Virus record (IMG/VR): IMGVR_UViG_3300027861_001969
Coordinates: 1 to 39,273 of that record
Length of the DNA: 39,273 nucleotides
Source of the DNA: a virus
Reading direction: 5' to 3' (one strand)
Shown: positions 1 to 8,690 of the stretch, one piece after another
How positions within the stretch are numbered: the first letter of the stretch is position 1
Layout: each line of letters begins with the position of its first letter
Made by a program: the position numbers and the translations under genes
Notes under the pieces: model-generated
Told to the model about the DNA's origin: nothing
The model's database searches: none
What the model saw: only the letters and a program-made list of their open reading frames with translations

Positions 1-195
1 AGTGGAACGATTGGTTCTTCATGAAATAGTGGTTCTTCGGGTAGTTCAGGAACATCAGGAAGTAGCGGAACAAGTGGTTCGTCAGGAACAAGTGGGAATA
101 ACGGTTCTTCAGGAAGTAGCGGAACAAGTGGTTCTTCAGGAACAAGTGGTTCTTCAGGTAGTTCAGGAACATCAGGGTCTAGTGGAACAAGTCCA
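1..195 (+). repeat. Gly-Ser-Ser/Gly-Thr-Ser triplet-coding repeat
   Basis: Short tandem DNA repeats built from GGTTCTTCAGGAACAAGT-like 18-base blocks encode SGT and SGS triplets. Units vary at third codon positions (tct/tcg/tca, ggt/gga). Gly at every third residue suggests a collagen-like or extended linker. Confidence 0.7.
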
Positions 196-1884
196 TTACC
201 AACGGCAGTTATAGTTTTAGGTGGTGGTCCCAATTCATCAGTTAGGTGTGGAGGTCTAAATAGTGCAAGTGGTAATGGAGCCGGAAACTTAGCAGGTTAC
301 AATCAATCTGCGGCAGGAGCATGTTCATTAGCCATTGGAGGTCAAAATAATTATGCTGGTGGTCCTTATTCTTCAATTGTTGGTGGTGCTGATAATAATA
401 TTAGTAATAGTAGTAACAATTCTTTCGTTGGAGGTGGGGTAAAGAATCTAGTAGTGGATGACGCACCTTGTAGTAGTATAGTCGGTGGTGAATACAATGT
501 CATATCAGAGGTGTCATCATTTAATATAATAGGTGGAGGTACGAACAATATAATAACAAAACAAGTAGAGTGTTCAAGTATTTTAGGTGGAGGTAAGAAC
601 TGTATATGTTCTAATAGTGACTACTCAACATTAGTTGGTGGAAAAAATAATATCATTCAAAGTTCTAGTCGAGGCTCATTTATTGGTGGTGGAGCATCCC
701 AAGCCATAGGAGGGGGGTCAAATGGTTCATTCATAGGAAGTGGAAGTAAAAACATGATTTGTTCTAGTAATGCGGGAGTCATATTAAATGGGAATAGCAA
801 CACCATTTGTGAGGCTAACTATAATAGTATTGCGAATGGTTTCGGAAATTGTATAGATAACACCAGTTCTAATTCAGGTATAGGACAAGGTAAAAGCAAC
901 ACCATTGGTCTCTCTACCTATTCATCAATTGGTAATGGTAAAGCAATTACAATTGGTAAAAACTCTAAATATGGTTTTATTGGTAATGGTTACAATAATA
1001 ATATGTTCGGGGGATGTCAACAATCAATTCTTAATGGTTGTAGTAATCTAGCAAGTGGTTCTATTAGTTCAACTATTGTAGGTGGTAGTAATAATTCAAT
1101 TTATGATTCTAATAGTATTATAGGTGGTGGACGTAAAAACATATCTAAAGGCAGTACATTTGGATATAATGTGTTGGGTGGTGGTTTTATAAATTGTATG
1201 GATGATGCCAACTACTCAAGTATTTTAGGTGGTGCTAGCAATTACATAGGAAAATACAGTGTAGATAGTTCTATTGTGGGTGGTAGAAACAATAGTATAG
1301 TTGGTTACACCAGTGCTCATATCATCGGTACTAATATTAATGCATACGCTAGCAACGCAACGTTTGTTGAGAATCTATATGTGGCGGGTAATCTAAGTAA
1401 AGTTACCGGTACATTTAGAATACCTTACCCCGGTAAAAATACACTTGATATTGTACACTCACTTGTGGAAACAAATACTGCGGGTGATAACATTTATAGA
1501 TACCGTTATACAACACCGGGTAAAGGTTCACAACCAATTGAGGTGTTTATTCAATTACCGATTTATTTCACCGAGATAAATGATATGGAAGGAGAAAACG
1601 GTGACAGACCTCAAGTATGGGTTTCACCTGAAGGACCATTTAATTTTTTCAACGCAAATGCTTACATTGGCTATTCTAAAATATATGCAGGTTGGGGTGT
1701 AATTTTAAATTTTGAACCAAACCAAATGATTAATAGACAAGATGTTTGGGCTGTAGCGAATACTTTTAATGTTTTAGTCATTGGTACCAGGTCCGATAAA
1801 ATGGCCCAACAAAATTGGCGAGGTGATGTAGTAACTATTAATGCAGCGAAACAAATACAAGAGAGTGATAGAGGTATGTTATAA
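1..1884 (+). CDS. Repeat-rich fibre/adhesin protein, 5' end outside window
   Basis: Reading frame 1 enters from before the window and ends at TAA 1882-1884. An in-frame TGA lies at 22-24; from 25 on it is open, and the first internal ATG is at 454. Positions 1-195 encode Gly-X-Ser/Thr triplets with Gly at every third residue, collagen-like in period but almost without proline. From about 210 to 1375 come many degenerate repeats of the form GG(G)xNxI followed by SSI(L/V)GGG, resembling YadA-type heads or other beta-solenoid fibre shafts. From about 1405 a C-terminal domain begins with FRIPYP and HSLVE, a pattern seen at the ends of phage fibre and adhesin-like proteins. It probably forms a receptor-binding tail fibre. 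Its Ser/Thr-rich loops make it a candidate acceptor for the glycosyltransferases encoded just downstream. Fibre function is inferred from architecture only. Confidence 0.75.
210..1375 (+). repeat. Degenerate beta-solenoid repeats inside the fibre gene
   Basis: The encoded protein repeats a motif of roughly 20-26 residues: small residue, S-S/F-I-V/L-GGG, then x-N-N/x-I. Examples are SSIVGG at about 475, SSILGGG at about 575, STLVGG at about 625 and SSIVGG at about 1270. The DNA units are too diverged for simple tandem duplication, so the repeat is kept at protein level. Confidence 0.7.
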
Positions 1885-1954
1885 TTTTAAATAGAAACTT
1901 TTAAGTTTACTATGATATACTTTGATATTATATTTAATATTGTAAAGTCAAAGT

Positions 1955-2776
1955 ATGGAAAAAACAATATATTATAATTCATCGTTACCTAGAGCTGGTT
2001 CAACACTATTTCAAAATATTGTAGGACAAAACCCCGAATTTTATGTAACACCGACTTCGGGGTTAAGTGATTTTATAGTAGCGTGTAGAAATCAATTCAG
2101 TTCAAATTCGGCATTTAAAGCTCAAGACCAATCACTGATGAAGAATTCTTTTTTGGATTTTTGCAAACATGGTATGTTAGGGTTTTTTGAAAGACTAACA
2201 AATAAACCATATATTTTAGATAAATCTAGAGGGTGGTCTATTGAATATGGATTAGTTAACGAACTTTTCCCAAACCCTAAAATGGTTTGTATGGTTAGAG
2301 ACATTAGATGTATATATTCGTCAATGGAAAAAAATTATAGAAAAAATCCACATATTAATAGTGGTACGCAAGACACATCTAAATTAATCGGAACCACTTT
2401 AGATAAGAGAATAGATATTTGGGCTGACGGTATTCCTGTGGGAATATCTATAGACAGACTAAAAGATATTATACAACAAGGTATTGATAAAAATATACTG
2501 TTTATTCGATATGAAGATTTATTATCAAATCCTAACGAGGAGATTAAAAGATTTTATGATTATCTTGGGTTAGATTTTTATGGTGGACATAATTTTAACG
2601 AAATAACACAATTAACTCATGAGAATGATGTCGCTCACGGAATTTACGGTGACCATAAATTGAGAACCGAATTTAAAAAATTACCTGATGATTATAATCA
2701 AATTTTAGGGGTTGAATTGTCTCAAAAAATAAAAAATACCTACCCTTGGTTCTTTGAATATTTTGGTTACGTTTAA
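1955..2776 (+). CDS. Sulfotransferase family protein
   Basis: This 273-residue protein probably transfers sulfate from PAPS to a sugar or protein acceptor in the cytoplasm. Residues 9-20 (SSLPRAGSTLFQ) match the 5'-phosphosulfate-binding loop of sulfotransferases. Residues 111-124 (VCMVRDIRCIYSSM) match the 3'-phosphate-binding segment with conserved Arg115 and Ser122/123. Length is normal for small bacterial and phage members of the family. Its TAA overlaps the ATG of the DUF2061 gene (TAATG), and the GT9-like gene follows, so the three form an operon. This suggests sulfation of a glycan built by neighbouring enzymes. The acceptor cannot be read from sequence. Confidence 0.88.
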   Translation: MEKTIYYNSSLPRAGSTLFQNIVGQNPEFYVTPTSGLSDFIVACRNQFSSNSAFKAQDQSLMKNSFLDFCKHGMLGFFERLTNKPYILDKSRGWSIEYGLVNELFPNPKMVCMVRDIRCIYSSMEKNYRKNPHINSGTQDTSKLIGTTLDKRIDIWADGIPVGISIDRLKDIIQQGIDKNILFIRYEDLLSNPNEEIKRFYDYLGLDFYGGHNFNEITQLTHENDVAHGIYGDHKLRTEFKKLPDDYNQILGVELSQKIKNTYPWFFEYFGYV

Positions 2777-2991
2777 TGGTTAGTAAAGGTAGACATATAT
2801 TAAAAACTCTAACTTGGAGAATTATAGGAACTATAGATACTATTGTATTAAGTTGGTTAATAACAGGAAGTCTAACTTTAGGTTTTTCCATAGGTGGTGT
2901 TGAAGTAGTAACTAAAATGATTCTTTATTATTTACATGAAAGAGCATGGTATAAATTTTCTAAGTATGGGGTCAATAAAAAAGAAAAATGA
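2776..2991 (+). CDS. DUF2061 small membrane protein
   Basis: The 71-residue protein fits the DUF2061 family: K-x-L-T-W-R-I-I-G-T at about 9-18, a hydrophobic helix, G-S-L-T-L-G-F-S-I-G-G near 31-41, and a YLHERAWYKFSKYG tail. Two transmembrane segments are likely. DUF2061 proteins are often found beside or fused to sulfate-assimilation enzymes such as PAPS reductase, which fits the overlapping upstream sulfotransferase gene. Biochemical role unknown. Its TGA overlaps the next start (ATGA). Confidence 0.85.
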   Translation: MVSKGRHILKTLTWRIIGTIDTIVLSWLITGSLTLGFSIGGVEVVTKMILYYLHERAWYKFSKYGVNKKEK

Positions 2992-3863
2992 ACATAATAT
3001 TTGAAATTAGAGGTGGTTTAGGCAAATCTATAATGTCTACCGCAGTGTTAAAGTGTATGAGGAAAAAATATCCCGATGATTACATTATTGTAATCACAGG
3101 ATTTCCGGATGTTTTTATTGGTAATGAAAATGTTAATAAAGTATTAAATTTTAAGCAAAAATCCAATATTTTTAATAACTACATTGAGAACAAAGAGTCT
3201 AAAGTTTTTATTTCAGACCCGTACTTCACAAGTGACTACATAACTAATTCAAAACACCTGATACAGTTATGGTGTGAAATGTATAACTTAGATTTTAGTG
3301 GGGAAACTCCTGAACTTTTTATCTCAAAACCGGAAAGAGAATATTTTGAAAGTTTTTATAAAACCGAAAAACCTATCATGGTTATACAAACTAATGGAGG
3401 GGATAGTTCTCAACAACTTAAATATAGTTGGGTTAGAGATATACCCGTAAATACGGTTAAACAAATTATTAAACACTTTAAAGACCGTTATAGCATATTA
3501 CATATAAAGAGAGAGGACCAAATAACATATGAAGATACTTTACAAGCTTTAGACGGTTATAGAAGTATTGCCATACTAATATCTCTATCAGATAAAAGAT
3601 TGTTTATAGATTCAAGCTGTCAACATATTGCCAAATCATTAGGTTTAAGTTCAGTTGTAACTTGGGTAGGTACAAACCCTAAAGTTTTTGGGTATGAAAA
3701 TAATATAAATATTTTACCCAATAAACCTAATAAAGACATACTCAGTGAAAGTGAAGGTTTCTTAAAATACCAATTATTTGAAGATATATCAAAAATACCG
3801 TATAAAACTACAGACGATATTTTTAATGTGAGTGAAATAATCGACGCTTTAGAAAAGATTTAA
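2988..3863 (+). CDS. GT9-like (heptosyltransferase-family) glycosyltransferase
   Basis: A 291-residue GT-B-type protein. The N-terminus (IIFEIRGGLGKSIMSTAVL) has the Gly-rich loop typical of GT9 proteins. Near residues 203-227, FIDSSCQHIAKSLG followed by VVTWVGTNPK matches the GT9 nucleotide-sugar-binding region (D-S-x3-H-x-A-x3-G). It probably adds a heptose or other sugar in glycan synthesis. It overlaps the DUF2061 gene by four bases and ends nine bases before the convergent DUF6165 gene. Donor and acceptor are unknown. Confidence 0.75.
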   Translation: MNIIFEIRGGLGKSIMSTAVLKCMRKKYPDDYIIVITGFPDVFIGNENVNKVLNFKQKSNIFNNYIENKESKVFISDPYFTSDYITNSKHLIQLWCEMYNLDFSGETPELFISKPEREYFESFYKTEKPIMVIQTNGGDSSQQLKYSWVRDIPVNTVKQIIKHFKDRYSILHIKREDQITYEDTLQALDGYRSIAILISLSDKRLFIDSSCQHIAKSLGLSSVVTWVGTNPKVFGYENNINILPNKPNKDILSESEGFLKYQLFEDISKIPYKTTDDIFNVSEIIDALEKI

Positions 3864-3871
3864 TAACCATA

Positions 3872-4246
3872 TTACGTATAATCTTTATATGATTTTTCTT
3901 CGACGAAACCTGACCCATATTTAATATTAATTTCTTTTTTAATTACTGACCTAATATCGTTAGTGAAGTAAACAGACCTTGCCAATTCAATAAAGTCCTT
4001 ATCAAATTCATTTAATCTTTCTTTATCTCTAATATCGTCTTCAATTTTCCAAAGTTTTTTATTTATTTCGATTAATCTATTGTAATCATTATTATTAATT
4101 TTTAATTCTGAGAATACAACTTCATAAAGATAATCGTACTCTTTATTAATATTAATTAATTTAGATTCGTCAGTTATGTTAAGTTTTTTAATTTCTAAGA
4201 TTGATAGTTTATCTACAATCTCCCCTATTGATACTTCTATTTTCAT
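3872..4246 (-). CDS. DUF6165 family protein
   Basis: This 124-residue, charged, mostly helical protein starts MKIEVSIGEIVDKLSILEIK, the characteristic opening of DUF6165, a family of unknown function often found in surface-polysaccharide gene clusters. Its start overlaps the end of the large glycosyltransferase gene, so the two are probably translationally coupled. It may be an accessory protein for that enzyme; this is inferred from context only. Confidence 0.75.
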   Translation of the reverse strand: MKIEVSIGEIVDKLSILEIKKLNITDESKLININKEYDYLYEVVFSELKINNNDYNRLIEINKKLWKIEDDIRDKERLNEFDKDFIELARSVYFTNDIRSVIKKEINIKYGSGFVEEKSYKDYT

Positions 4247-6513
4247 TTTATAAGATGTTTAATTTTATTTATTACCATATTTGAAGTTATGCTCTTATGA
4301 CACTCAAATTCTCTTTTAGTTCCCCTCATTAATGGACACCAAAACCAATCACCCTTATCAAATTTAAGTTTAGGGTTATTCCAACATCCACTACATACAT
4401 TAGTATTTGTAATTCTTGTACAATCTGATACAAATTCATGTCCTTCTTCCGTAAAATTAGAAATCATTACCACATGTTTATCTATTGCCCAAGATAACCA
4501 AGATAACCCACTCGATAATCCAATAAAAAACTCACTATGGTGAATATAGTTTAACGTATTTGGTATTGATGTGTCAGATATTTTAATAGTACCTTCAATG
4601 TGTTCACCATTCATTGACACATTAACAACACCGTAACCTAAACTTTTTAGGTATTTAGTTAACTCTTTCCAACCATCTTTATTATTCCACAATTTTAAAT
4701 GTGCGGTAGATTCATTACAAATTGTAATATATTTGTCATTAATCGGTCTTTCTTTTGGTGTAAAATCTATTTTACTTTTTATTTCTTTAAATTCTAACCC
4801 AACTATGTTACTAATAGTTTGTTGTAAGGGTATTGCATTGGATATTTCCGGTTCTCTATTTTCATCATAGAACCAACCTACTTTATATGAAACATCACAA
4901 ACTGTTGATTCTCCGGGTTCGATAAATTCAATATTACTATATTCAGGTAGATTTCTAAACCAATCATTGTGAAAAGTTGATAAAATTACTTTACATCCTC
5001 TTTGAATTGATAAATCTACCGAATAAGGTGCCCAAGCCACAGTATCACCTAACGATTTTGACTCTAAGGATACCAAAACTCTTTTATCTTTTAACGTAAA
5101 CTTCTCAATAATTTCTCCATTAACTTTTATAGTCCAAGGGACATAATATTTTATAGAAGACGCCGACCACATATTATTAGTTATTGTATCTGAAAATCTA
5201 ACATTACCTTCACCATCAATAAATTCAATATAATATGTTTTATAAAAATCACCAATTATTTCTACTCTTGGTCCATCAATATATGATATTTTAATTTCGT
5301 TGTTATCGATTTTATTAGGTTTGTTTTCTATAAAATTTTCTAATGTGTCAATACCTATTTTAGCGACATTTTCCCAACTAAAATTATCTCTAATTTCTTT
5401 AGATTCCATTATTGATTTAGATTTATAATGTGGGTAATTATTATAGACTTCCCTCATTTGTTTACTCAAATGATTGAAATCAGGTTCATAATAGTTACCA
5501 ACTGATTCGTTAAAGTGATTATAATCACTTTCATTAACCGGTTTCTCGCCTAATATGTTAATAGGTATTCCTTTACCTTCAGCAAACTCTAATTGACCCG
5601 AACAGTTTGAATAGATTGATGGGGTACCACAAGACATCGACTCAATTAAAGGTAAATTCCAACCCTCTGACCTTGAACATGAAATAAATACATTACAATT
5701 TTTTAATAGACTGATATATTCATCTCTTGGGGGAAAATGTAAAATTTTAATTCTATCATCACTTAACCCATAGTATTCTAACCTTTCTTCGGTTGAATTT
5801 AAATTATCGTTAGAGAACGGATTATCGACAGAAACTATCAAATCAACAGGTTCACTCTCACCAAAAGTATTAATAAATGATTCAATTATTTCTTTTGTTG
5901 ATTTTCTATAGTCCCACCTTCCGGCTAAAAAAAATGTAAACCTACCTTCAGATAATATTGGGTGAGAAGATTTGTTAACATTTGGGTTAAATGTGTTAAC
6001 ATCAACTCCCTCAGGTACAACTCTAATTTTAGATTCATCATACCCTTGATTTACAGTACATTCTTTTTGCCATTTAGATGGTACCCACAATTGGTCAAAT
6101 TCTTTTAATTTTTCAAAAAACCCTTCAGGTTGTAAAGTTGATTCCCAAACATTATAAGCTATTTTAGGTCCATTATATTCATCATAAAATAAATGATGAT
6201 TAGTTTCACATAATACTAAGTTAACATCGTGATTAAAATCTTTACCTTGTTTTTCATACATTTTAAAATTATTTCTCTCACCGTTAGGCCCCCACAGAAT
6301 TTGTTCATGTAAAATGTTTTTATCGATATCGTTTAAATAGGGTTCCAAATTATGTGGTTCTTCAGACATTGTTGACCATGTCTTACCAACCGTGAAATTT
6401 CTAACTTTAATTTTACAGTAATTTGATAAATGTCTAAAAAAATCACGAGTATGGTTATTGTAACCTGTATTTCCTATATATGGTCCGTGACTGTAAACTT
6501 TAATGTTTTTCAT
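4243..6513 (-). CDS. GT4 glycosyltransferase fused to autotransporter heptosyltransferase-like domain
   Basis: This 756-residue protein joins two GT-B modules. Residues about 1-400 are GT4-like: N-terminal SHGPYIGNTGYNNHTRDF, FFLAGRWDYRKS in the middle, and an E-x7-E motif (SEGWNLPLIES) near 284-292. Residues about 420-756 resemble the autotransporter strand-loop-strand O-heptosyltransferase family (TibC/AAH type): a beta domain ending in NNMW, then DTVAWAPY, then FFIGLSSGLSWLSWAID and SNFTEEGHEF. It closes with four cysteines (C707, C710, C726, C738; CxxC-x15-C-x11-C), which fits the iron finger known in TibC. Known relatives O-glycosylate Ser in repeat-containing autotransporter passengers. 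The repeat-rich fibre encoded at 1-1884 is therefore a plausible acceptor. A promoter-like sequence lies at 6537-6568. The fold call is firm; the acceptor is inferred. Confidence 0.85.
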   Translation of the reverse strand: MKNIKVYSHGPYIGNTGYNNHTRDFFRHLSNYCKIKVRNFTVGKTWSTMSEEPHNLEPYLNDIDKNILHEQILWGPNGERNNFKMYEKQGKDFNHDVNLVLCETNHHLFYDEYNGPKIAYNVWESTLQPEGFFEKLKEFDQLWVPSKWQKECTVNQGYDESKIRVVPEGVDVNTFNPNVNKSSHPILSEGRFTFFLAGRWDYRKSTKEIIESFINTFGESEPVDLIVSVDNPFSNDNLNSTEERLEYYGLSDDRIKILHFPPRDEYISLLKNCNVFISCSRSEGWNLPLIESMSCGTPSIYSNCSGQLEFAEGKGIPINILGEKPVNESDYNHFNESVGNYYEPDFNHLSKQMREVYNNYPHYKSKSIMESKEIRDNFSWENVAKIGIDTLENFIENKPNKIDNNEIKISYIDGPRVEIIGDFYKTYYIEFIDGEGNVRFSDTITNNMWSASSIKYYVPWTIKVNGEIIEKFTLKDKRVLVSLESKSLGDTVAWAPYSVDLSIQRGCKVILSTFHNDWFRNLPEYSNIEFIEPGESTVCDVSYKVGWFYDENREPEISNAIPLQQTISNIVGLEFKEIKSKIDFTPKERPINDKYITICNESTAHLKLWNNKDGWKELTKYLKSLGYGVVNVSMNGEHIEGTIKISDTSIPNTLNYIHHSEFFIGLSSGLSWLSWAIDKHVVMISNFTEEGHEFVSDCTRITNTNVCSGCWNNPKLKFDKGDWFWCPLMRGTKREFECHKSITSNMVINKIKHLIK

Positions 6514-6536
6514 AAATTGTTTTATTTAAATTTAAA

Positions 6537-6568
6537 CAAATTTACCTATTTTTAAATAAAATATTAAA
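6537..6568 (-). promoter_or_regulatory. Bacteroidota-like promoter for the GT4-heptosyltransferase gene
   Basis: On the minus strand TAAATTTG (6544-6537) fits the -7 element TAnnTTTG. Twenty bases upstream is TTTA (6568-6565), three of four bases of the -33 TTTG. It sits 24 bases before the ATG at 6513, in the divergent gap. The gap is very AT-rich, so chance is possible. Confidence 0.4.
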
Positions 6569-7147
6569 ATGAAATTAGCTTTATTTGGTTATGGTGGTCA
6601 CGCTAAAGAAGTGGCGGCCCAAATAGGTGGTCAATTCGCCTTTTTTGTTGATGATGAATTTAGTGATGGTATATCAAAACCTATTAGTGAATTTAATCAT
6701 GAGGAATTTTCTATTATGATTGCGATAAGTGACCCTGAGTTAAGAAAGAATGTTGTTGATAAATTACATAAGGATACTACTTTTTTTACATTCATTCATC
6801 CGACAGCACAAATTATGGGTGAAAATGTTAATATTGGTGAAGGTTCATTTATTGGGGCAAATAGTATTTTAACAGTGGATATAGATTTAGGGTCTCACTC
6901 ACTTTTAAATAGGTCTGTACAGATAGGTCATGATAGTGTCTTGGGTGATTATTTTACTGCAATGCCTAACTCAACAGTGTCAGGAAACGTTACGTTTGGT
7001 AAATATGGTTATTTAGGTACTAACTCAACAATTATAGAAAAAATAAACGTAACCGATAATGTAGTAATTGGAGCTGGTGGTGTTGTTATTAAAGATATTA
7101 ATGAGAGTGGGGTATATGTTGGTGTACCTGTAATTAAAATAAAATGA
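6569..7147 (+). CDS. NeuD/PglD-type sugar O/N-acyltransferase
   Basis: This 192-residue protein has the two-part layout of the NeuD/PglD family. Residues 1-75 form a Rossmann-like domain opening with LALFGYGGHAKEVA. A left-handed beta-helix follows, with hexapeptide repeats such as IGEGSFIGANSIL, VTFGKYGYLGTNS and VVIGAGGVVIKDI, ending in G-V-Y-V-G-V-P. Family members acetylate sialic acids or amino sugars with acetyl-CoA. The catalytic-type His is probably in IGHDSVLGD near 120. It begins a plus-strand operon (6569-9532) with very short gaps or overlaps. The exact sugar is unknown. Confidence 0.88.
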   Translation: MKLALFGYGGHAKEVAAQIGGQFAFFVDDEFSDGISKPISEFNHEEFSIMIAISDPELRKNVVDKLHKDTTFFTFIHPTAQIMGENVNIGEGSFIGANSILTVDIDLGSHSLLNRSVQIGHDSVLGDYFTAMPNSTVSGNVTFGKYGYLGTNSTIIEKINVTDNVVIGAGGVVIKDINESGVYVGVPVIKIK

Positions 7148-8148
7148 TGAAAAAAGATTTAATAGTAATTGGTACTTACTGTCCCGATTTGGAAAGACAA
7201 AAAATACTTAATAATTGTATTGACTCACTTCAAAAAGGAAGAGATAAGTATGACATATTAATATGTTCACATACATTCATACCTGAATATATACATGAAA
7301 AAGTTGATTATGTTTTTTATGATAAAAACAATGATATTCTAACGGATATGGAATACTTAAACCAACCTTGGTTTTCACCTGAAAACGGATATGTCATTAA
7401 ATCAACGTTTATCGGTAATGGTAGTACGTATCTTTCTGTTTATAGGGTTTTAATTTCCGCTTTAGGTATTTCTAAAACATATGGTTATAGTAAAGTACAT
7501 TACATTGAATATGATTCTATTTGGAATGATTTAACACCAATAGATAAAAATTCAGAACATTTAAATGAATACGATAGTGTTATTATAAAGAAAATACCTG
7601 AAGATTACGGAGATAATCTATATTGGGGACAAGGGTTCTTTATGTCGTTTAAAGTAGATAGTCTCGATAAGGATTTTTTAATATTTAATAGAGATAATTT
7701 ATTAAAAATACTTTTAGACTCTGAATCAAAAACAAATGAAAAAATAACAGAAGACATATTAAATAGAAATGATTCAAAAGTTTTAATTTTAAATTACGAT
7801 GAGGTAAATCCCTTTGATAATCAATATAAATTATCTAACGACACTCAAAAAGAGAGTTTAAGTGGGTGGTCAGTCCCTTATTATAATTCCGATAACGATA
7901 AAATATATGTGGTTTGTTGGAATGACAGATATGAACATAATTTATCGTCATCATTTATTATAAACTCAGAAAAAGTAATTTCCTTTAAAAACATTTCAAA
8001 GTTTGAGTGGTCTATTGAAGAAGTTGGTTTAATAGATGAGGTTAAAAGTATTGTAACTATGGTTAACGGTGATTTAAAAAACAAATTAATATTTACTGAA
8101 GATTTTAAAAATAAATTTAAAAAAACAAATTATATAACATTCAAATAA
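7144..8148 (+). CDS. Glycosyltransferase-like protein of unknown specificity
   Basis: A 334-residue protein overlapping the acyltransferase gene by four bases and the next gene by one. The start (DLIVIGTYCPDLERQKILNN, then SLQKGRDKYDILICSHT) resembles the first beta-alpha-beta unit of GT-A glycosyltransferases, and SKVHYIEYDSIW near 120 could stand where the DxD motif usually lies. No clear family motif is visible beyond this. Position in a glycan operon supports a sugar transferase. An alternative is a glycan-binding or modifying protein. Confidence 0.5.
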   Translation: MMKKDLIVIGTYCPDLERQKILNNCIDSLQKGRDKYDILICSHTFIPEYIHEKVDYVFYDKNNDILTDMEYLNQPWFSPENGYVIKSTFIGNGSTYLSVYRVLISALGISKTYGYSKVHYIEYDSIWNDLTPIDKNSEHLNEYDSVIIKKIPEDYGDNLYWGQGFFMSFKVDSLDKDFLIFNRDNLLKILLDSESKTNEKITEDILNRNDSKVLILNYDEVNPFDNQYKLSNDTQKESLSGWSVPYYNSDNDKIYVVCWNDRYEHNLSSSFIINSEKVISFKNISKFEWSIEEVGLIDEVKSIVTMVNGDLKNKLIFTEDFKNKFKKTNYITFK

Positions 8149-8690
8149 TGGAAAATTTACATTTATTACACTTAGATAGGGGAACCTATTATGATAGAAC
8201 AATTAATATAATTACTTGGAGTGATGAGTACCACGTTAATATAGGTAAGTATACCTCTATTGGCCGGGACTGTAATTTTTTTCTACATTCAAACCATAGA
8301 CCTGATTGGGTAACAACTAGTTCACAACTATGGGGTCCCGTAACTAATGAAATTGCGGAATTACATATGAAAATAGGTCACCCGTCTTGTAAAGGGGATA
8401 TTAATATTGGTAATGATGTTTGGATTGGAGCTAAATCCACAATAATGTCAGGTGTTAAAATAGGTGATGGGTCAATCATTGGTGCGGGGACAACCGTAAC
8501 TAAGGATGTTCCACCATATTCAATAGTTGTTGGTAATCCCGGGAAAATAATTAAATATAGATTTGATGAAAATCAAATAGAAAAATTATTAAAAATTAGT
8601 TGGTGGGATTGGACTGAAGATAGGATAAAAACTGAAGCCATGAATATGTGGTCAGATAAAATTGACGAATTTATAGAAAGACACTTATGA
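8148..8690 (+). CDS. Hexapeptide (CatB/XAT-type) acetyltransferase
   Basis: This 180-residue left-handed beta-helix protein has VNIGKYTSIGRDCNFFLHSNHRPDW, with the His-rich loop of xenobiotic/sugar acetyltransferases, and later coils INIGNDVWIGAKSTIMSG, VKIGDGSIIGAGTTVT and PPYSIVVGNPGK. The C-terminal WWDW helix is typical of the CatB-like group. It probably acetylates a sugar in the glycan made by this operon using acetyl-CoA. Antibiotic resistance is unlikely in this context. It overlaps the next gene by four bases (ATGA). Confidence 0.88.
   Translation: MENLHLLHLDRGTYYDRTINIITWSDEYHVNIGKYTSIGRDCNFFLHSNHRPDWVTTSSQLWGPVTNEIAELHMKIGHPSCKGDINIGNDVWIGAKSTIMSGVKIGDGSIIGAGTTVTKDVPPYSIVVGNPGKIIKYRFDENQIEKLLKISWWDWTEDRIKTEAMNMWSDKIDEFIERHL

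Noticed and set aside
2-214. 70-residue frame rich in Val/Gln/Glu over the start of the window
   Set aside because: It is another frame of the Gly-Ser-Thr repeat. The frame that continues into the fibre protein is frame 1.
1-1884. Genetic code with TGA read as glycine
   Set aside because: Several genes end in TGA within ATGA overlaps with the next start, and no other internal TGA was noticed in the recognised genes.
3853-3888. AAAGATT/AATCTTT inverted repeat between convergent genes as terminator
   Set aside because: Weak AT stem with a long loop and no T run.
8148-8690. Chloramphenicol-type acetyltransferase acting as resistance gene
   Set aside because: The hexapeptide family is broad and the gene sits in a sugar-modifying operon, so a glycan acetyltransferase is more likely.
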